The position numbers and the translations under genes were made by a program. A stretch of DNA of 64,000 nt. It comes from CAYRTD01 sp964426915. GTDB lineage: Bacteria > Bacteroidota > Bacteroidia > Bacteroidales > GCA-2748055. The notes below the pieces were generated by a model. The model worked only from the letters and a program-made list of their open reading frames with translations, had not been told where the DNA came from and ran no database searches. The stretch covers positions 1 to 64,000 of the forward strand of contig CAYRTD010000004.1 in NCBI GenBank assembly GCA_964426915.1, in the 5' to 3' direction. This document shows positions 1-7,566 of this stretch, piece by piece; positions within the stretch are counted from its first letter, which is position 1, and each line of letters begins with the position of its first letter.

Positions 1-11
1 AAAAAATAAAG

Positions 12-44
12 ATCCCGCAAATTCGATGGTATGCGGGATTTTTT
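12..44 (+). terminator. Hairpin followed by a T-run, probable intrinsic terminator
   Basis: ATCCCGCA (12-19) pairs perfectly with TGCGGGAT (32-39) around a 12-base loop, and five Ts follow at 40-44. The A-rich stretch at 1-10 would also give a T-run on the minus strand, so it may work in both directions. The gene it ends on the plus strand lies outside the window. Confidence 0.6.
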
Positions 45-482
45 GATTGATGAAAGTGTTGATGGATTCTAAATCTTTAGTAGTTACCGGGATTATCAGT
101 AACTATATTTATTCTCTCTCTGATTGCATAGTTAAAAAGCGGGATCAAACTGGCCTGGATCTGATTCGACTTTTTACCTGTGGATTTTCTTTCTGAAAAT
201 CCTTAAATATATTCTTAAGTCATGTCGGCCGGAATGCTTATTTTCTTATCAGCTCGCAGGAATGCGAACATCTCCATTTGCCAGACACTGTCTGGCGTTT
301 TGGATAGGTAAGGTAAGATTAGGCGACCAACTGCTCACGGATTCAGCGGCGGGATCCACCACATGCCACAGTCCTAATGCTGGGTCGGACATACGTGCCC
401 CATAATCGTACTAGTGAATTCTTTCAGCAGCATCATAATCATTATATGGAAAGCTTCTCGTCATAACTTTTAATTATAGACA
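45..482. other. Gene-free stretch downstream of the RhuM-Fic gene
   Basis: No open reading frame of plausible length or composition is visible on either strand. The one clear structure is a hairpin with a 7-bp stem (GCCAGAC 280-286 with GTCTGGC 290-296) and a three-base loop, followed by GTTTTGG. The local composition is more GC-rich than in the neighbouring genes, so this could be the remnant of a mobile element, but I recognise no specific family. Confidence 0.4.
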
Positions 483-1475
483 CTAATTTTTCTGGCTGAT
501 AAGATTTACAACTACGTTTACCATAGTTTCTTTTTCTTCAGGTTCACTGACAGCTATCATAAGCGTAAGTGCAACCAGGGCATTATCTGCTATCCTCTTA
601 TCTCCATTGGCATAATAAAGAATACCGTTTTTGTCAAGAAAATACAAAAACAGGAAGGCTGCAATTCTTTTATTGCCATCTGTAAATGAATGGTTTTTGA
701 TAATGAAATACAAAAGGTTTGCAGCTTTCTCCTCGATGCTGGGATACAGATCTTTACCATCAAAGGTCTGATAAATACTGCCAATGGAGCTTCTAAATGA
801 AGCATCCTTTTCCCTGCCGAACAACTCACTATTGCCATGAAATTTTCTGGCTTTTTTGATTTGGTTAATTGCTTCCTGATAGGTTAGTCTGTAAATTTCT
901 CCTGATGTAGTATCAGATATCTTCAGTGTCTTGTAATCGTATTGATCCAGTATATCCAGTGCATAAGAGTAATCGGCAATAATATCCAACAAGCCCTTGT
1001 TTTCCGAACCAGATAATTCCCTGGTCCCGATTGAATTTCTTATTATCCGGACCGTCTCCTGCAACTGTTTCAGTTTCTCATTTTTCCTTTCGAGAACTTC
1101 CTGATTTACTGCATATCCTTTTACCAGATATTCACGGAGTACCTTGTTTGCCCAGATTCTGAACTGAGTTCCTCTTACTGAATTAACTCTATAACCTACT
1201 GATATTATTGCATCCAGATTATAATGCTTAATACTACGTTTTACATTTCTATTTCCTTCTTTCTGAACTACCGAGTATTCCTCGGTAGTTGACCTTTCAA
1301 CCAACTCCCCTGTTTGAAATATATTTTTCAGATGAAGTCCGATAGTGTCAGTATCCTTCTCAAATAATTCAGCCATTTGTTTCTGTGAAAGCCAAATAGT
1401 ATCACTTTCAAGTCTAACTTGAATTTCAGTAGCTTCTCCAGCTGATTGATATATGATAATATCAGTTTCCGGCAT
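483..1475 (-). CDS. RhuM-family N-terminal domain fused to a Fic/Doc domain
   Basis: 330 aa. Residues about 10-140 match the RhuM/virulence-protein family, including the typical stretches with WLSQKQMAELF and HYNLDAIISVGYRVNS. Residues about 160-325 form a Fic/Doc domain with an intact core motif HSFTDGNKR (His262 to Arg270). Fic enzymes transfer AMP or another phosphate-containing group to target proteins, and the Doc branch phosphorylates EF-Tu, so a toxin or modification role is inferred. I see no clear inhibitory helix motif (S/T-x3-E-G/N) in the chain and no phd-like antitoxin next to it. The ATG start is supported by a TAGTTTTG -7 element about 45 bases upstream. The stop codon TAG lies in the sequence TAGTGTCT, which resembles the end of the repeat family described elsewhere, though only over 8 bases. 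Confidence 0.85.
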   Translation of the reverse strand: MPETDIIIYQSAGEATEIQVRLESDTIWLSQKQMAELFEKDTDTIGLHLKNIFQTGELVERSTTEEYSVVQKEGNRNVKRSIKHYNLDAIISVGYRVNSVRGTQFRIWANKVLREYLVKGYAVNQEVLERKNEKLKQLQETVRIIRNSIGTRELSGSENKGLLDIIADYSYALDILDQYDYKTLKISDTTSGEIYRLTYQEAINQIKKARKFHGNSELFGREKDASFRSSIGSIYQTFDGKDLYPSIEEKAANLLYFIIKNHSFTDGNKRIAAFLFLYFLDKNGILYYANGDKRIADNALVALTLMIAVSEPEEKETMVNVVVNLISQKN

Positions 1476-1520
1476 CTTTCAAAATTCTGTCAGTAAATTA
1501 CTTATTTTCTACAACTACTC

Positions 1521-1556
1521 CAAAACTATAACGGCCAGCGTGTGATCTCACTGGCC
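1521..1556 (-). promoter_or_regulatory. Candidate promoter and operator of the RhuM-Fic gene
   Basis: Read on the minus strand, TAGTTTTG (1528 to 1521) fits the Bacteroidota -7 consensus TAnnTTTG. Immediately upstream is a 24-base inverted repeat at 1533-1556 (arms GGCCAG and CTGGCC, inner pseudo-palindrome TGTGATCTCA). It occupies the place where a -33 box would be, and no TTTG box is present. An operator for autoregulation is inferred from this position. The hairpin could instead act in RNA on the plus strand. Confidence 0.4.
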
Positions 1557-1559
1557 GCG

Positions 1560-1721
1560 GTGGATAAAATCACCTCTTTTAAAAATGAACCTTGCTGTCC
1601 CATTTGCGGATCAAATAAAATAGATACAATTCTTGAAAAAAGACTAAAAATATTTTTTGGATTCTCTTATGAAAAAGAAAAAAGAAAATTCCAATGTAAA
1701 ATCTGTAATAGCAAATTTTAG
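1560..1721 (+). CDS. Short zinc-ribbon ORF with two CxxC motifs
   Basis: 53 aa from a GTG start at 1560 to TAG at 1719-1721. The frame stays open upstream to 1497, so a GTG at 1542 is also possible. Cys13-x2-Cys16 (CPIC) and Cys46-x2-Cys49 (CKIC) are spaced as in a zinc ribbon, with a lysine-rich segment between them. It is convergent with the MORN-like gene 22 bases away. There is no ATG and no close family that I recognise, so it may be the tail of a decayed longer gene, but four correctly spaced cysteines in one short frame argue for past or present coding. Confidence 0.4.
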   Translation: MDKITSFKNEPCCPICGSNKIDTILEKRLKIFFGFSYEKEKRKFQCKICNSKF

Positions 1722-1743
1722 GGATTGTAATTATCCGTTTTTG

Positions 1744-2049
1744 TTATATTTCCTTCTTTATCATAAAGTTTCCAAGCACCGGTTTTTTATCATCTTTATA
1801 TGCACCTTTTGCAGATAATTCTCCAGTTAAATAATAACTTTCATAAGGTCCTTCTTTCTTTCCATCCTTGTATATAAGTTTGTATCGAATATTTCCATTG
1901 GAATAATAATAAACAGCAGGACCGTTTCTTATACCATCTTTTATAGAAATCTTTGTCTTCAAAGTTCCATCTTCTTTATAATATTCATATAACTCAATTC
2001 CATTGTCCCTATATACAAACTGTAAACAGACCACTGCATTTTTAACCAC
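1744..2049 (-). CDS. MORN-repeat (YwqK-like) protein
   Basis: 101 aa with at least three tandem MORN-type units of the form G-x-Y-x-x-Y-Y-x-x-G-x-L/I (about residues 14-90, for example around YYYSNGNIRYK and YLTGELSAKG). This is the pattern of the YwqK family, sometimes annotated as the antitoxin side of a toxin/antitoxin pair. The start is GTG and there is no signal peptide or lipobox, although many relatives are longer and exported, so the gene may be 5'-truncated. No partner toxin lies directly beside it, and the function is not established. Confidence 0.6.
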   Translation of the reverse strand: MVKNAVVCLQFVYRDNGIELYEYYKEDGTLKTKISIKDGIRNGPAVYYYSNGNIRYKLIYKDGKKEGPYESYYLTGELSAKGAYKDDKKPVLGNFMIKKEI

Positions 2050-2143
2050 TTAGGCAACCTCCAAAGCCAGCGAGGGGCAGACGTGTCCGCCGCAGCTTTA
2101 GCGGAGGAGGAAGTGTTGGAGGCGGGGAGGGTGAAGTAGGTGA
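2050..2143. repeat. GC-rich nested inverted repeats between two accessory genes
   Basis: CCTCCAA (2058-2064) can pair with TTGGAGG (2117-2123), and inside it TCCGC (2086-2090) with GCGGA (2101-2105). The inner part AGCTTTAGCGGAGG also occurs inside the repeat copy at 57378-57554, so this is probably a fragment of a dispersed intergenic repeat. Confidence 0.4.
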
Positions 2144-2650
2144 CTATTTCTTTTTGTTTTGTTTGTATCCTATCCTGGGGCGATTCTTCTGATCGAGTTC
2201 TTCTTGTTTGGATTTTTCCAGCTGCTTGAGGTATTCAAAGATCAACATTATTTTTTCATCATGCTCCATATCCTTTCTTTCAAGCTGTTCAAGTTTCTGG
2301 AGTATTTCTTTATGGGTAGAAAGTAACTCCCGCATTTTGGTAAAAATCCGGATGATCTGGATATTTACTGAGATTACCCTTTCACTGTTTAATACACTAG
2401 ACAGCATAGCTACACCCTGTTCAGTAAAAGCCATCGGTGGATAACGAACACCACCCCAACTTGAGGTGCCAAATTGGCTCCTCAAGTCTGTAAACTCTAT
2501 ATCAGATAACTCGAACATAAAGTCTTCCGGAAAGCGGCTAATATTTCGTCTGACTGCCCTTTTAAGCTGTTTGGTTTCTACTTCATATAATTCAGCCAGA
2601 TCCATGTCTAACATTACTTTTTTATTCCTGATCAAATAGATTTTGCTCAT
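2144..2650 (-). CDS. ORF6N-domain DNA-binding protein
   Basis: 168 aa. Residues about 1-90 form an ORF6N domain, a KilA-N-associated phage and mobile-element DNA-binding domain. Typical segments are VMLDMDLAELYEVETKQLKRAVRRN, split here as VMLDMDLAELYE then VETKQLKRAVRRN, followed by FPEDFMFEL and MAFTEQGVAMLSSVL. Residues about 105-150 are charged and heptad-like, suggesting a coiled coil for oligomerisation, and the tail is very lysine-rich. Such proteins are common in Bacteroidota accessory DNA and are thought to regulate or silence incoming elements; the role here is not known. It starts with ATG, and TATTTTTG at 2792-2785 on the minus strand is a possible distant -7 element. Confidence 0.8.
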   Translation of the reverse strand: MSKIYLIRNKKVMLDMDLAELYEVETKQLKRAVRRNISRFPEDFMFELSDIEFTDLRSQFGTSSWGGVRYPPMAFTEQGVAMLSSVLNSERVISVNIQIIRIFTKMRELLSTHKEILQKLEQLERKDMEHDEKIMLIFEYLKQLEKSKQEELDQKNRPRIGYKQNKKK

Positions 2651-2916
2651 TACAATTTAATCAGGTATTGCAATGCCTTTTTCAGATTCGCTCATTGTTT
2701 CTGATTTTATGCATAAAAGCATTATTATTTCTTAACAACTTTCTTAATTGGAGGTCACAATTTTTGAAACCCATTTCATTGTAACAAAAATATATCTTTA
2801 CACCCCTCTACTCTTAATGTAAAAAACAGCAAAAAATCAGCGTCAGAATTAGAAGTTTTTTCGTGCATCACATGAATACTGTACGCTATCACAAAAGAAA
2901 TAAAGTTTGAAGTTGA
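2651..2916. other. AT-rich intergenic region without a gene
   Basis: No coding frame was found between the ORF6N gene and the nucleotidyltransferase remnant. The only candidate signal is TAnnTTTG (TATTTTTG, 2785-2792, minus strand), which could promote the ORF6N gene with a leader of about 130 bases. No hairpin stands out. Confidence 0.4.
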
Positions 2917-3165
2917 TTATTGTGGAAGAAGTTTTATTCCTTCTTTGCTGACATTTTGAAAGAAGGGTGTTGCTTATTGAATACTCTGCCATTCATGTTT
3001 TGAATAAGTAAAAACAGAGAAAGATTCCCCGGTCTCAAGTTCCAGATCATAGAGTTTATTTCTAAATCTTATTTCAACACCAGAATTTGCCTGATAGTCA
3101 GTTAGAATACCCCCATGACATAAATGGTGTCTCTGGTTTATTTCAGGATTTGTATATATTAGCAC
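2917..3165 (-). pseudogene. Broken MNT-type nucleotidyltransferase, C-terminal remnant
   Basis: The frame from 3165 to the TAA at 2974 gives 63 residues whose end (FTYSKHEWQSIQ) looks like the C-terminal part of minimal nucleotidyltransferases of the MNT/HEPN type. Reading through that TAA in the same frame continues as ATPFFQNVSKEGIKLLPQ to a second TAA at 2917. This is the usual family ending (a TPFYxNVxKEG-like motif), so an in-frame nonsense change is likely. The catalytic GSxxRGE...DxD part is absent: an in-frame TAG lies just upstream and the sulfatase gene begins at 3183. No HEPN partner is present. The family call is from memory of the motif only. Confidence 0.55.
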
Positions 3166-3182
3166 AATAAAAATAAACTATT

Positions 3183-4607
3183 ATGCATAAATTATTTGTA
3201 AGAATTGCATTTTTTATTGGTTTAAACTTAGTGCTGGCAAATCCTTATGCATTAGCCCAGGAACATCCCAATATCATTTTAATTATTGCCGATGATCTTG
3301 GTTGGGCTGATGTAGGGTATCAGGGAGCTGAATTCTATGAGACACCTAATATTGATAAAATGGCTGAAACAGGAATGGTTTTCTCCCGGTTTTATCCATC
3401 GGCTGCCAATTGTGCCCCTTCCAGAGCTTGTTTGCTAACAGGGATGTACGCTCCCCGTCATCAGGTATATATTCCCCAGGGTTTGGCAAGAGGTGGAGAT
3501 GTTTCAAAAATGAGGTTTAAAGTTCCTACCCAGGGACAAAATAGCACCTATAATACTTTTCCGGTTAGCATCAATACTGTAGCGCCCGAGTTTGAATCGC
3601 TGGCCGAAGTTTTGAAAAAGTCAGGCTATGTTTCGGCAAGGCTGGGTAAATGGCACATAGGCGACGACAATCAGGGGTTTGATGTTGTTTCTGCCAATGG
3701 AGTAATTGGGGAGATTACCAATTTTTGTGGGACTGAAGAACGATTTTATGACGATATTAATGTAGCAGAAAGATTAACCGATGCAGCCCTGCATTTTATT
3801 GAAGAAAATCAGGATAATCCTTTCTTTTTATACCTTAGTCATTGGGAAGTACATACTCCTCTGGCAGCCCGGGAAGAAAGGATCAATTATTACAAAAAGA
3901 AACTTAACAACTGGCCCGACAAAAATTATGAGTCAGTTTACGCTGCCGAAGTGGAACAGGTCGATTTAAGTCTTGCCAGGGTTTTAAATAAAATAAATGA
4001 ACTTGGTTTGGAAGAAAATACCATAGTGATTTTTACTTCCGATAACGGCGGACTTTCATCTGTCACCTCCAATGAACCTTTACGTGCAGGAAAAGGAACT
4101 TTATATGAAGGCGGGATCCGGGTTCCATTCTGTATTAAATGGCCCGGAGTTATACAGCCCGGTTCAACAACCGATGTTCCTGTGAATGGGATTGACCTGA
4201 TGCCAACCTTTGCAGAAATTGCGTCTGCAGAACTCCCACAAAACCAACCGGTAGATGGCCAGTCCTTTGTACCGGTTTTGAAGGGAGAATCATTTTACCA
4301 GGACCGTTCCTTGTTTTTTCATTTCCCTCTTTATTTGGGTGGCTCCGTAAGTGTTTTGCCTTCCTTTGACGGAGAGGAAAATTACTGGCGGGCAGTGCCT
4401 TCAACAGTGATTATGTCCGGCGACTGGAAATTGATTTATTACTATGAATATGAACGTTATGAATTGTTTAACCTTAAAGAGGATATTTCGGAGTCCAGGG
4501 ACCTTTCCACCGTAAAAACCGCCACTGCACTTAAATTACTGGACGAATTAAAAACATGGACTAAGGATGTTAATGCGCCTATCCCCTCAGTTCTGAATAA
4601 AAGGTAA
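3183..4607 (+). CDS. Exported type I sulfatase
   Basis: 474 aa. Residues 1-26 are a signal peptide ending near ALA-Q. The alkaline-phosphatase-fold sulfatase domain follows, with metal ligands Asp37-Asp38 (IIADDLGW) and the active-site motif Cys77-A-P-S-R81, which must be converted to formylglycine. Further conserved segments are GKWHIG and TSDNGG. It hydrolyses sulfate esters, probably on a polysaccharide or small metabolite, in the periplasm or at the surface. The substrate cannot be told from this sequence. No anSME maturase, SusC/SusD pair or glycoside hydrolase lies nearby, so it is not in an obvious utilisation locus. Confidence 0.9.
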   Translation: MHKLFVRIAFFIGLNLVLANPYALAQEHPNIILIIADDLGWADVGYQGAEFYETPNIDKMAETGMVFSRFYPSAANCAPSRACLLTGMYAPRHQVYIPQGLARGGDVSKMRFKVPTQGQNSTYNTFPVSINTVAPEFESLAEVLKKSGYVSARLGKWHIGDDNQGFDVVSANGVIGEITNFCGTEERFYDDINVAERLTDAALHFIEENQDNPFFLYLSHWEVHTPLAAREERINYYKKKLNNWPDKNYESVYAAEVEQVDLSLARVLNKINELGLEENTIVIFTSDNGGLSSVTSNEPLRAGKGTLYEGGIRVPFCIKWPGVIQPGSTTDVPVNGIDLMPTFAEIASAELPQNQPVDGQSFVPVLKGESFYQDRSLFFHFPLYLGGSVSVLPSFDGEENYWRAVPSTVIMSGDWKLIYYYEYERYELFNLKEDISESRDLSTVKTATALKLLDELKTWTKDVNAPIPSVLNKR

Positions 4608-4625
4608 ATAGCTTATTTTTTGCAT

Positions 4626-4841
4626 TCAAAGCTTATTCTCACCCCCCTGCGAAATCTTTTTCCGATAGGCCCTTTCATCTATTACTTTCTTTATGACGAC
4701 AAGAATAAAGAAAATAATGGCCAGGCCAAGGAAGGCATAAGCAAAAGACTTAAAATGCTGAGGTTGTAAAATAAAAGCATAAACTGAATAAAGAAAAAGA
4801 CCGGCTCCCAGAATACCCGTGATCAAAATAGCGTATTTCAT
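4626..4841 (-). CDS. Small two-helix membrane protein
   Basis: 71 aa with two predicted membrane helices (about residues 4-25 and 34-52) and a basic, charged C-terminal tail. I recognise no family. It sits downstream of rprY on the same strand, 155 bases away, and converges on the sulfatase gene. The composition is that of a real membrane protein and it has an ATG start. Confidence 0.55.
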   Translation of the reverse strand: MKYAILITGILGAGLFLYSVYAFILQPQHFKSFAYAFLGLAIIFFILVVIKKVIDERAYRKKISQGGENKL

Positions 4842-4996
4842 TGTAGTTAAGTTTTTTTGGTAAAGTTTTTTTAGTAATTATCAATGAGGTATCATAAACT
4901 CACTCAGGGTTAAACTTATAATATTTTTCTCATAAGGAGTATCAGGTAATGTCTTATCTGTAAGATTTTTAGATTGCTTTCCTAATTTGAAAAGTA

Positions 4997-5698
4997 TCAT
5001 ATATCCACCATCAGTTTATAGCCCTTGCCATGAACGTTTATAATCTGTACCCTGGGATCGGGTTTGAGATATTTCCTTAGTTTCGTAATATAAACATCCA
5101 TGCTCCTTGCATTAAAATAATTATCGTCTATCCATATCGCCTTAAGTGCAAAGTTTCTTTCGAGTACACGGTTTTTATAGTTGCACAGGAGTTTAAGAAG
5201 ATCAGTCTCTTTGGTAGTCAGCTTTTGTGTATGATCACCAATGGTGAGGCTTTGTTTCTGGGTGTCAAATGTGAAATCCCCGAGCTCATAACAATCCTCA
5301 TTCCGGTCGCCACCTCCTTTTGTACGTCTTAATATAGCTTCAATTCGAAAGATAAGTTCCTCCATGGAAAATGGCTTGGTGATATAATCATCTGCACCCC
5401 TGGTAAAACCCTCAAGCACATCTTCTTTTAACGCTTTTGCTGTAAGAAAGATGATCGGTATATCACTGTCTCTCATTCGTATATCGGATGCAAGCGTGAA
5501 TCCGTCCTTCACCGGCATCATTATATCAAGGACGCAAATGTCGTAGTGATTTTTCTCAAAAGCTTTAAAAGCTTTTTCGCCATTGGTCAGCCAGTCTGTT
5601 TCATAATTCCTGGCCTGAAGATATTCCTGAAGCAGAGATCCGAGATTTTCATCATCTTCGGCAAGTAAAATTCTTGTTTTTACTTTATTATCTGTCAT
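4997..5698 (-). CDS. rprY: RprY-type response regulator, OmpR family
   Basis: 233 aa from the ATG at 5698; an upstream TTG at 5716 is less likely. The receiver domain (about 8-122) has the acidic pair Asp15-Asp16, phospho-acceptor Asp58 (LDIMMP), Thr86 and Lys108 (TKPF). The C-terminal winged helix (about 135-230) contains IWIDDNYFNARSMDVYITKL, the segment characteristic of Bacteroides RprY. The gene overlaps the end of the sensor kinase gene by 11 bases, so the two are co-translated. RprY is known in Bacteroides to act in envelope and oxidative-stress type responses and to bind promoters including its own; the regulon here is unknown. Confidence 0.92.
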   Translation of the reverse strand: MTDNKVKTRILLAEDDENLGSLLQEYLQARNYETDWLTNGEKAFKAFEKNHYDICVLDIMMPVKDGFTLASDIRMRDSDIPIIFLTAKALKEDVLEGFTRGADDYITKPFSMEELIFRIEAILRRTKGGGDRNEDCYELGDFTFDTQKQSLTIGDHTQKLTTKETDLLKLLCNYKNRVLERNFALKAIWIDDNYFNARSMDVYITKLRKYLKPDPRVQIINVHGKGYKLMVDI

Positions 5699-7304
5699 CT
5701 GTTGAGCTTTTAGCAAGGGGGAGTGAGATGTCGAATCTTGTACCCCGGTTTAATTCACTTTTCAAGTTAATACTTCCGTTATGAATTTCAATGATTTTTT
5801 TGACATAACTCAATCCAAGCCCAAAACCTCTTACATTATGCACATTTCCAGTAGGTACTCTGTAAAACTTTTCAAAAATCCTTTTCTGATCTTCTTTACT
5901 TATGCCGATTCCTTTATCTCCCACTCTCAGAATAATATTTCCGTTTTCATTTCTGGTAGAAATATTTATCCGGGGTTCGTCTTTTGAATATTTTATGGCA
6001 TTATCCACAAGGTTTGAAATTACATTTGTCAGGTGGATTTCATCAACCCTTACATTTGACTCAGTAGCTCCGGGCTTCCATTCGATTTCTCCGTTTTTCT
6101 TTTTTACCTGTATCATGAAATTGTCTAAAGAATGATCCACAAGATCATGTAAATCGATGATCTTATACTTGAGTTTTAATTTTCCTTTGTCAAAGATAGC
6201 CATTTGGAGAACTTTTTCAACCTGGATCCCAAGGCGTTTGCTTTCGGTATCGATTATTCTGGAAATGTGACTGAAATTTTTGTTTTCTACCGGAATAGAT
6301 TTGTCGCTTAGCATCTGAGATGCAAGGGAGATGGTTGAAATTGGCGTTTTCAGTTCGTGGGTCATGTTGTTTACGAAATCCGTCTTCATTTCTGAAAGTT
6401 TTTTCTGACGGAATATGATCCAAAGGGTAAAAATGAAAATAGCTATGATTATGGTGGTGAGAAAGATGGAGGTAAGCCCAATAAGCCCAATTGATCTATA
6501 AATAAAACTCTTCTGCTCGGGAAAATACATCCGTAGAAAATTTGAGTTTGACCAGATGTCGCCAGGAAATAACTGGGCTGTGAAGACACGTTGCTTTTTA
6601 TCGGGATCATAGCCTTCGGATTTAAGGCTGATTTCATTGTCGCGGTTAACAACAGCATATTCATAATCTAGATCCAATCCCGATTGCTGTAAAAATATGT
6701 TGATGTATGTTTCAAGTTTTTGGGGTGAAAGCCTTTCTTCCAGCTTTCTGTGTGGATTTATCATTCTCGACATGACCTCTTCAACAAGGACTTTCTTTTC
6801 GACAATTTTTTCTTCTACAAGATCGGGATCGGGCAGGTCTATGATTCCGTTTTCATTCCCGAGCAGAAAAGTATCCTTTTTATTATTCAGTTTGTTTCCA
6901 CTGATGATCGCAAGAATACTGTCGTCCAGCATTCTGACGTTTATGCTGCTCTGCTGGTTTTTCCGGGTTTTATTTTCAATAACAACTTTCTCATCAATAC
7001 GTATTTGCCTGTTCTGACCCGAACCCAGGCTCTGCTGTATCGAATTCCACTGGAAATTGAAACTGAAGTTTCCCCCCGAAGTATCGAATCGCACATTCGG
7101 AGAGATATGATCATAGATCATGTAGGCAGTTTCTTCATTTTCAATTTGATGTGCTATGCCCGACAGAGTTCTGACCACCAGCTGAGAGAACTGTTTTTCT
7201 TTTATTTCCACAGCATTTTTTATCCAGTAAGTCTGAACAATGATCAAACCAGTCATTACAATGGCCATGAAGGCTCCCAGTATCCATAATAATCTTCTGC
7301 TCAT
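5688..7304 (-). CDS. rprX: RprX-type sensor histidine kinase
   Basis: 538 aa. One membrane helix at about 7-27, a long periplasmic sensor region (28-268), a second helix (270-299), then HisKA with phospho-acceptor His316 (NNMTHELKTP). The HATPase domain has its N box at LVDNAIKYS (432-440), G1 at DKGIG (463-467) and G2 at GFGLG (493-497). All catalytic motifs are intact. It autophosphorylates and passes the phosphate to the RprY-type regulator encoded downstream. The periplasmic part shows no recognised ligand domain. Confidence 0.92.
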   Translation of the reverse strand: MSRRLLWILGAFMAIVMTGLIIVQTYWIKNAVEIKEKQFSQLVVRTLSGIAHQIENEETAYMIYDHISPNVRFDTSGGNFSFNFQWNSIQQSLGSGQNRQIRIDEKVVIENKTRKNQQSSINVRMLDDSILAIISGNKLNNKKDTFLLGNENGIIDLPDPDLVEEKIVEKKVLVEEVMSRMINPHRKLEERLSPQKLETYINIFLQQSGLDLDYEYAVVNRDNEISLKSEGYDPDKKQRVFTAQLFPGDIWSNSNFLRMYFPEQKSFIYRSIGLIGLTSIFLTTIIIAIFIFTLWIIFRQKKLSEMKTDFVNNMTHELKTPISTISLASQMLSDKSIPVENKNFSHISRIIDTESKRLGIQVEKVLQMAIFDKGKLKLKYKIIDLHDLVDHSLDNFMIQVKKKNGEIEWKPGATESNVRVDEIHLTNVISNLVDNAIKYSKDEPRINISTRNENGNIILRVGDKGIGISKEDQKRIFEKFYRVPTGNVHNVRGFGLGLSYVKKIIEIHNGSINLKSELNRGTRFDISLPLAKSSTDDR

Positions 7305-7406
7305 ATGGATACAAATATAATAAAGCTAAGTAGCGGAGATACTATCATTTAACAATCTTTAACATTCCTTTAGCTATGTTAACCCAAATAGCCTGTAGCT
7401 TTGTAT

Positions 7407-7437
7407 CAAATATAACTGAGAAAGAGTAATGCTCAAA
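7407..7437 (-). promoter_or_regulatory. Bacteroidota-type promoter for rprXY
   Basis: On the minus strand TTTG (7437-7434) is followed after exactly 19 bases by TATATTTG (7414-7407), matching the TTTG / TAnnTTTG promoter of the primary sigma factor in Bacteroidota. This gives a leader of roughly 100 bases before the kinase ATG at 7304. A second TATATTTG lies at 7319-7312, only 7 bases before the ATG, without a -33 box. Confidence 0.6.
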
Positions 7438-7485
7438 AGAATGTAAAATCTTTTCATAGACCAGCAGAAAGGGTAAATAAGCCCA

Positions 7486-7522
7486 GGGGATCAGATGCGT
7501 TGTCTGATCCCCTTTCTTTTTT
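7486..7522 (+). terminator. Strong intrinsic terminator with no obvious upstream gene
   Basis: GGGGATCAGA (7486-7495) pairs perfectly over 10 bp with TCTGATCCCC (7503-7512) around a 7-base loop, followed by TTTCTTTTTT. It has terminator polarity only on the plus strand. The nearest plus-strand gene upstream ends at 4607, so it may end a small RNA starting near 7350-7420 or be a leader attenuator for the J-domain gene starting at 7567. Confidence 0.75.
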
Positions 7523-7566
7523 GAATAATGAAAAAAAACACATAGATTGCAGTACATTGCCTTTTT

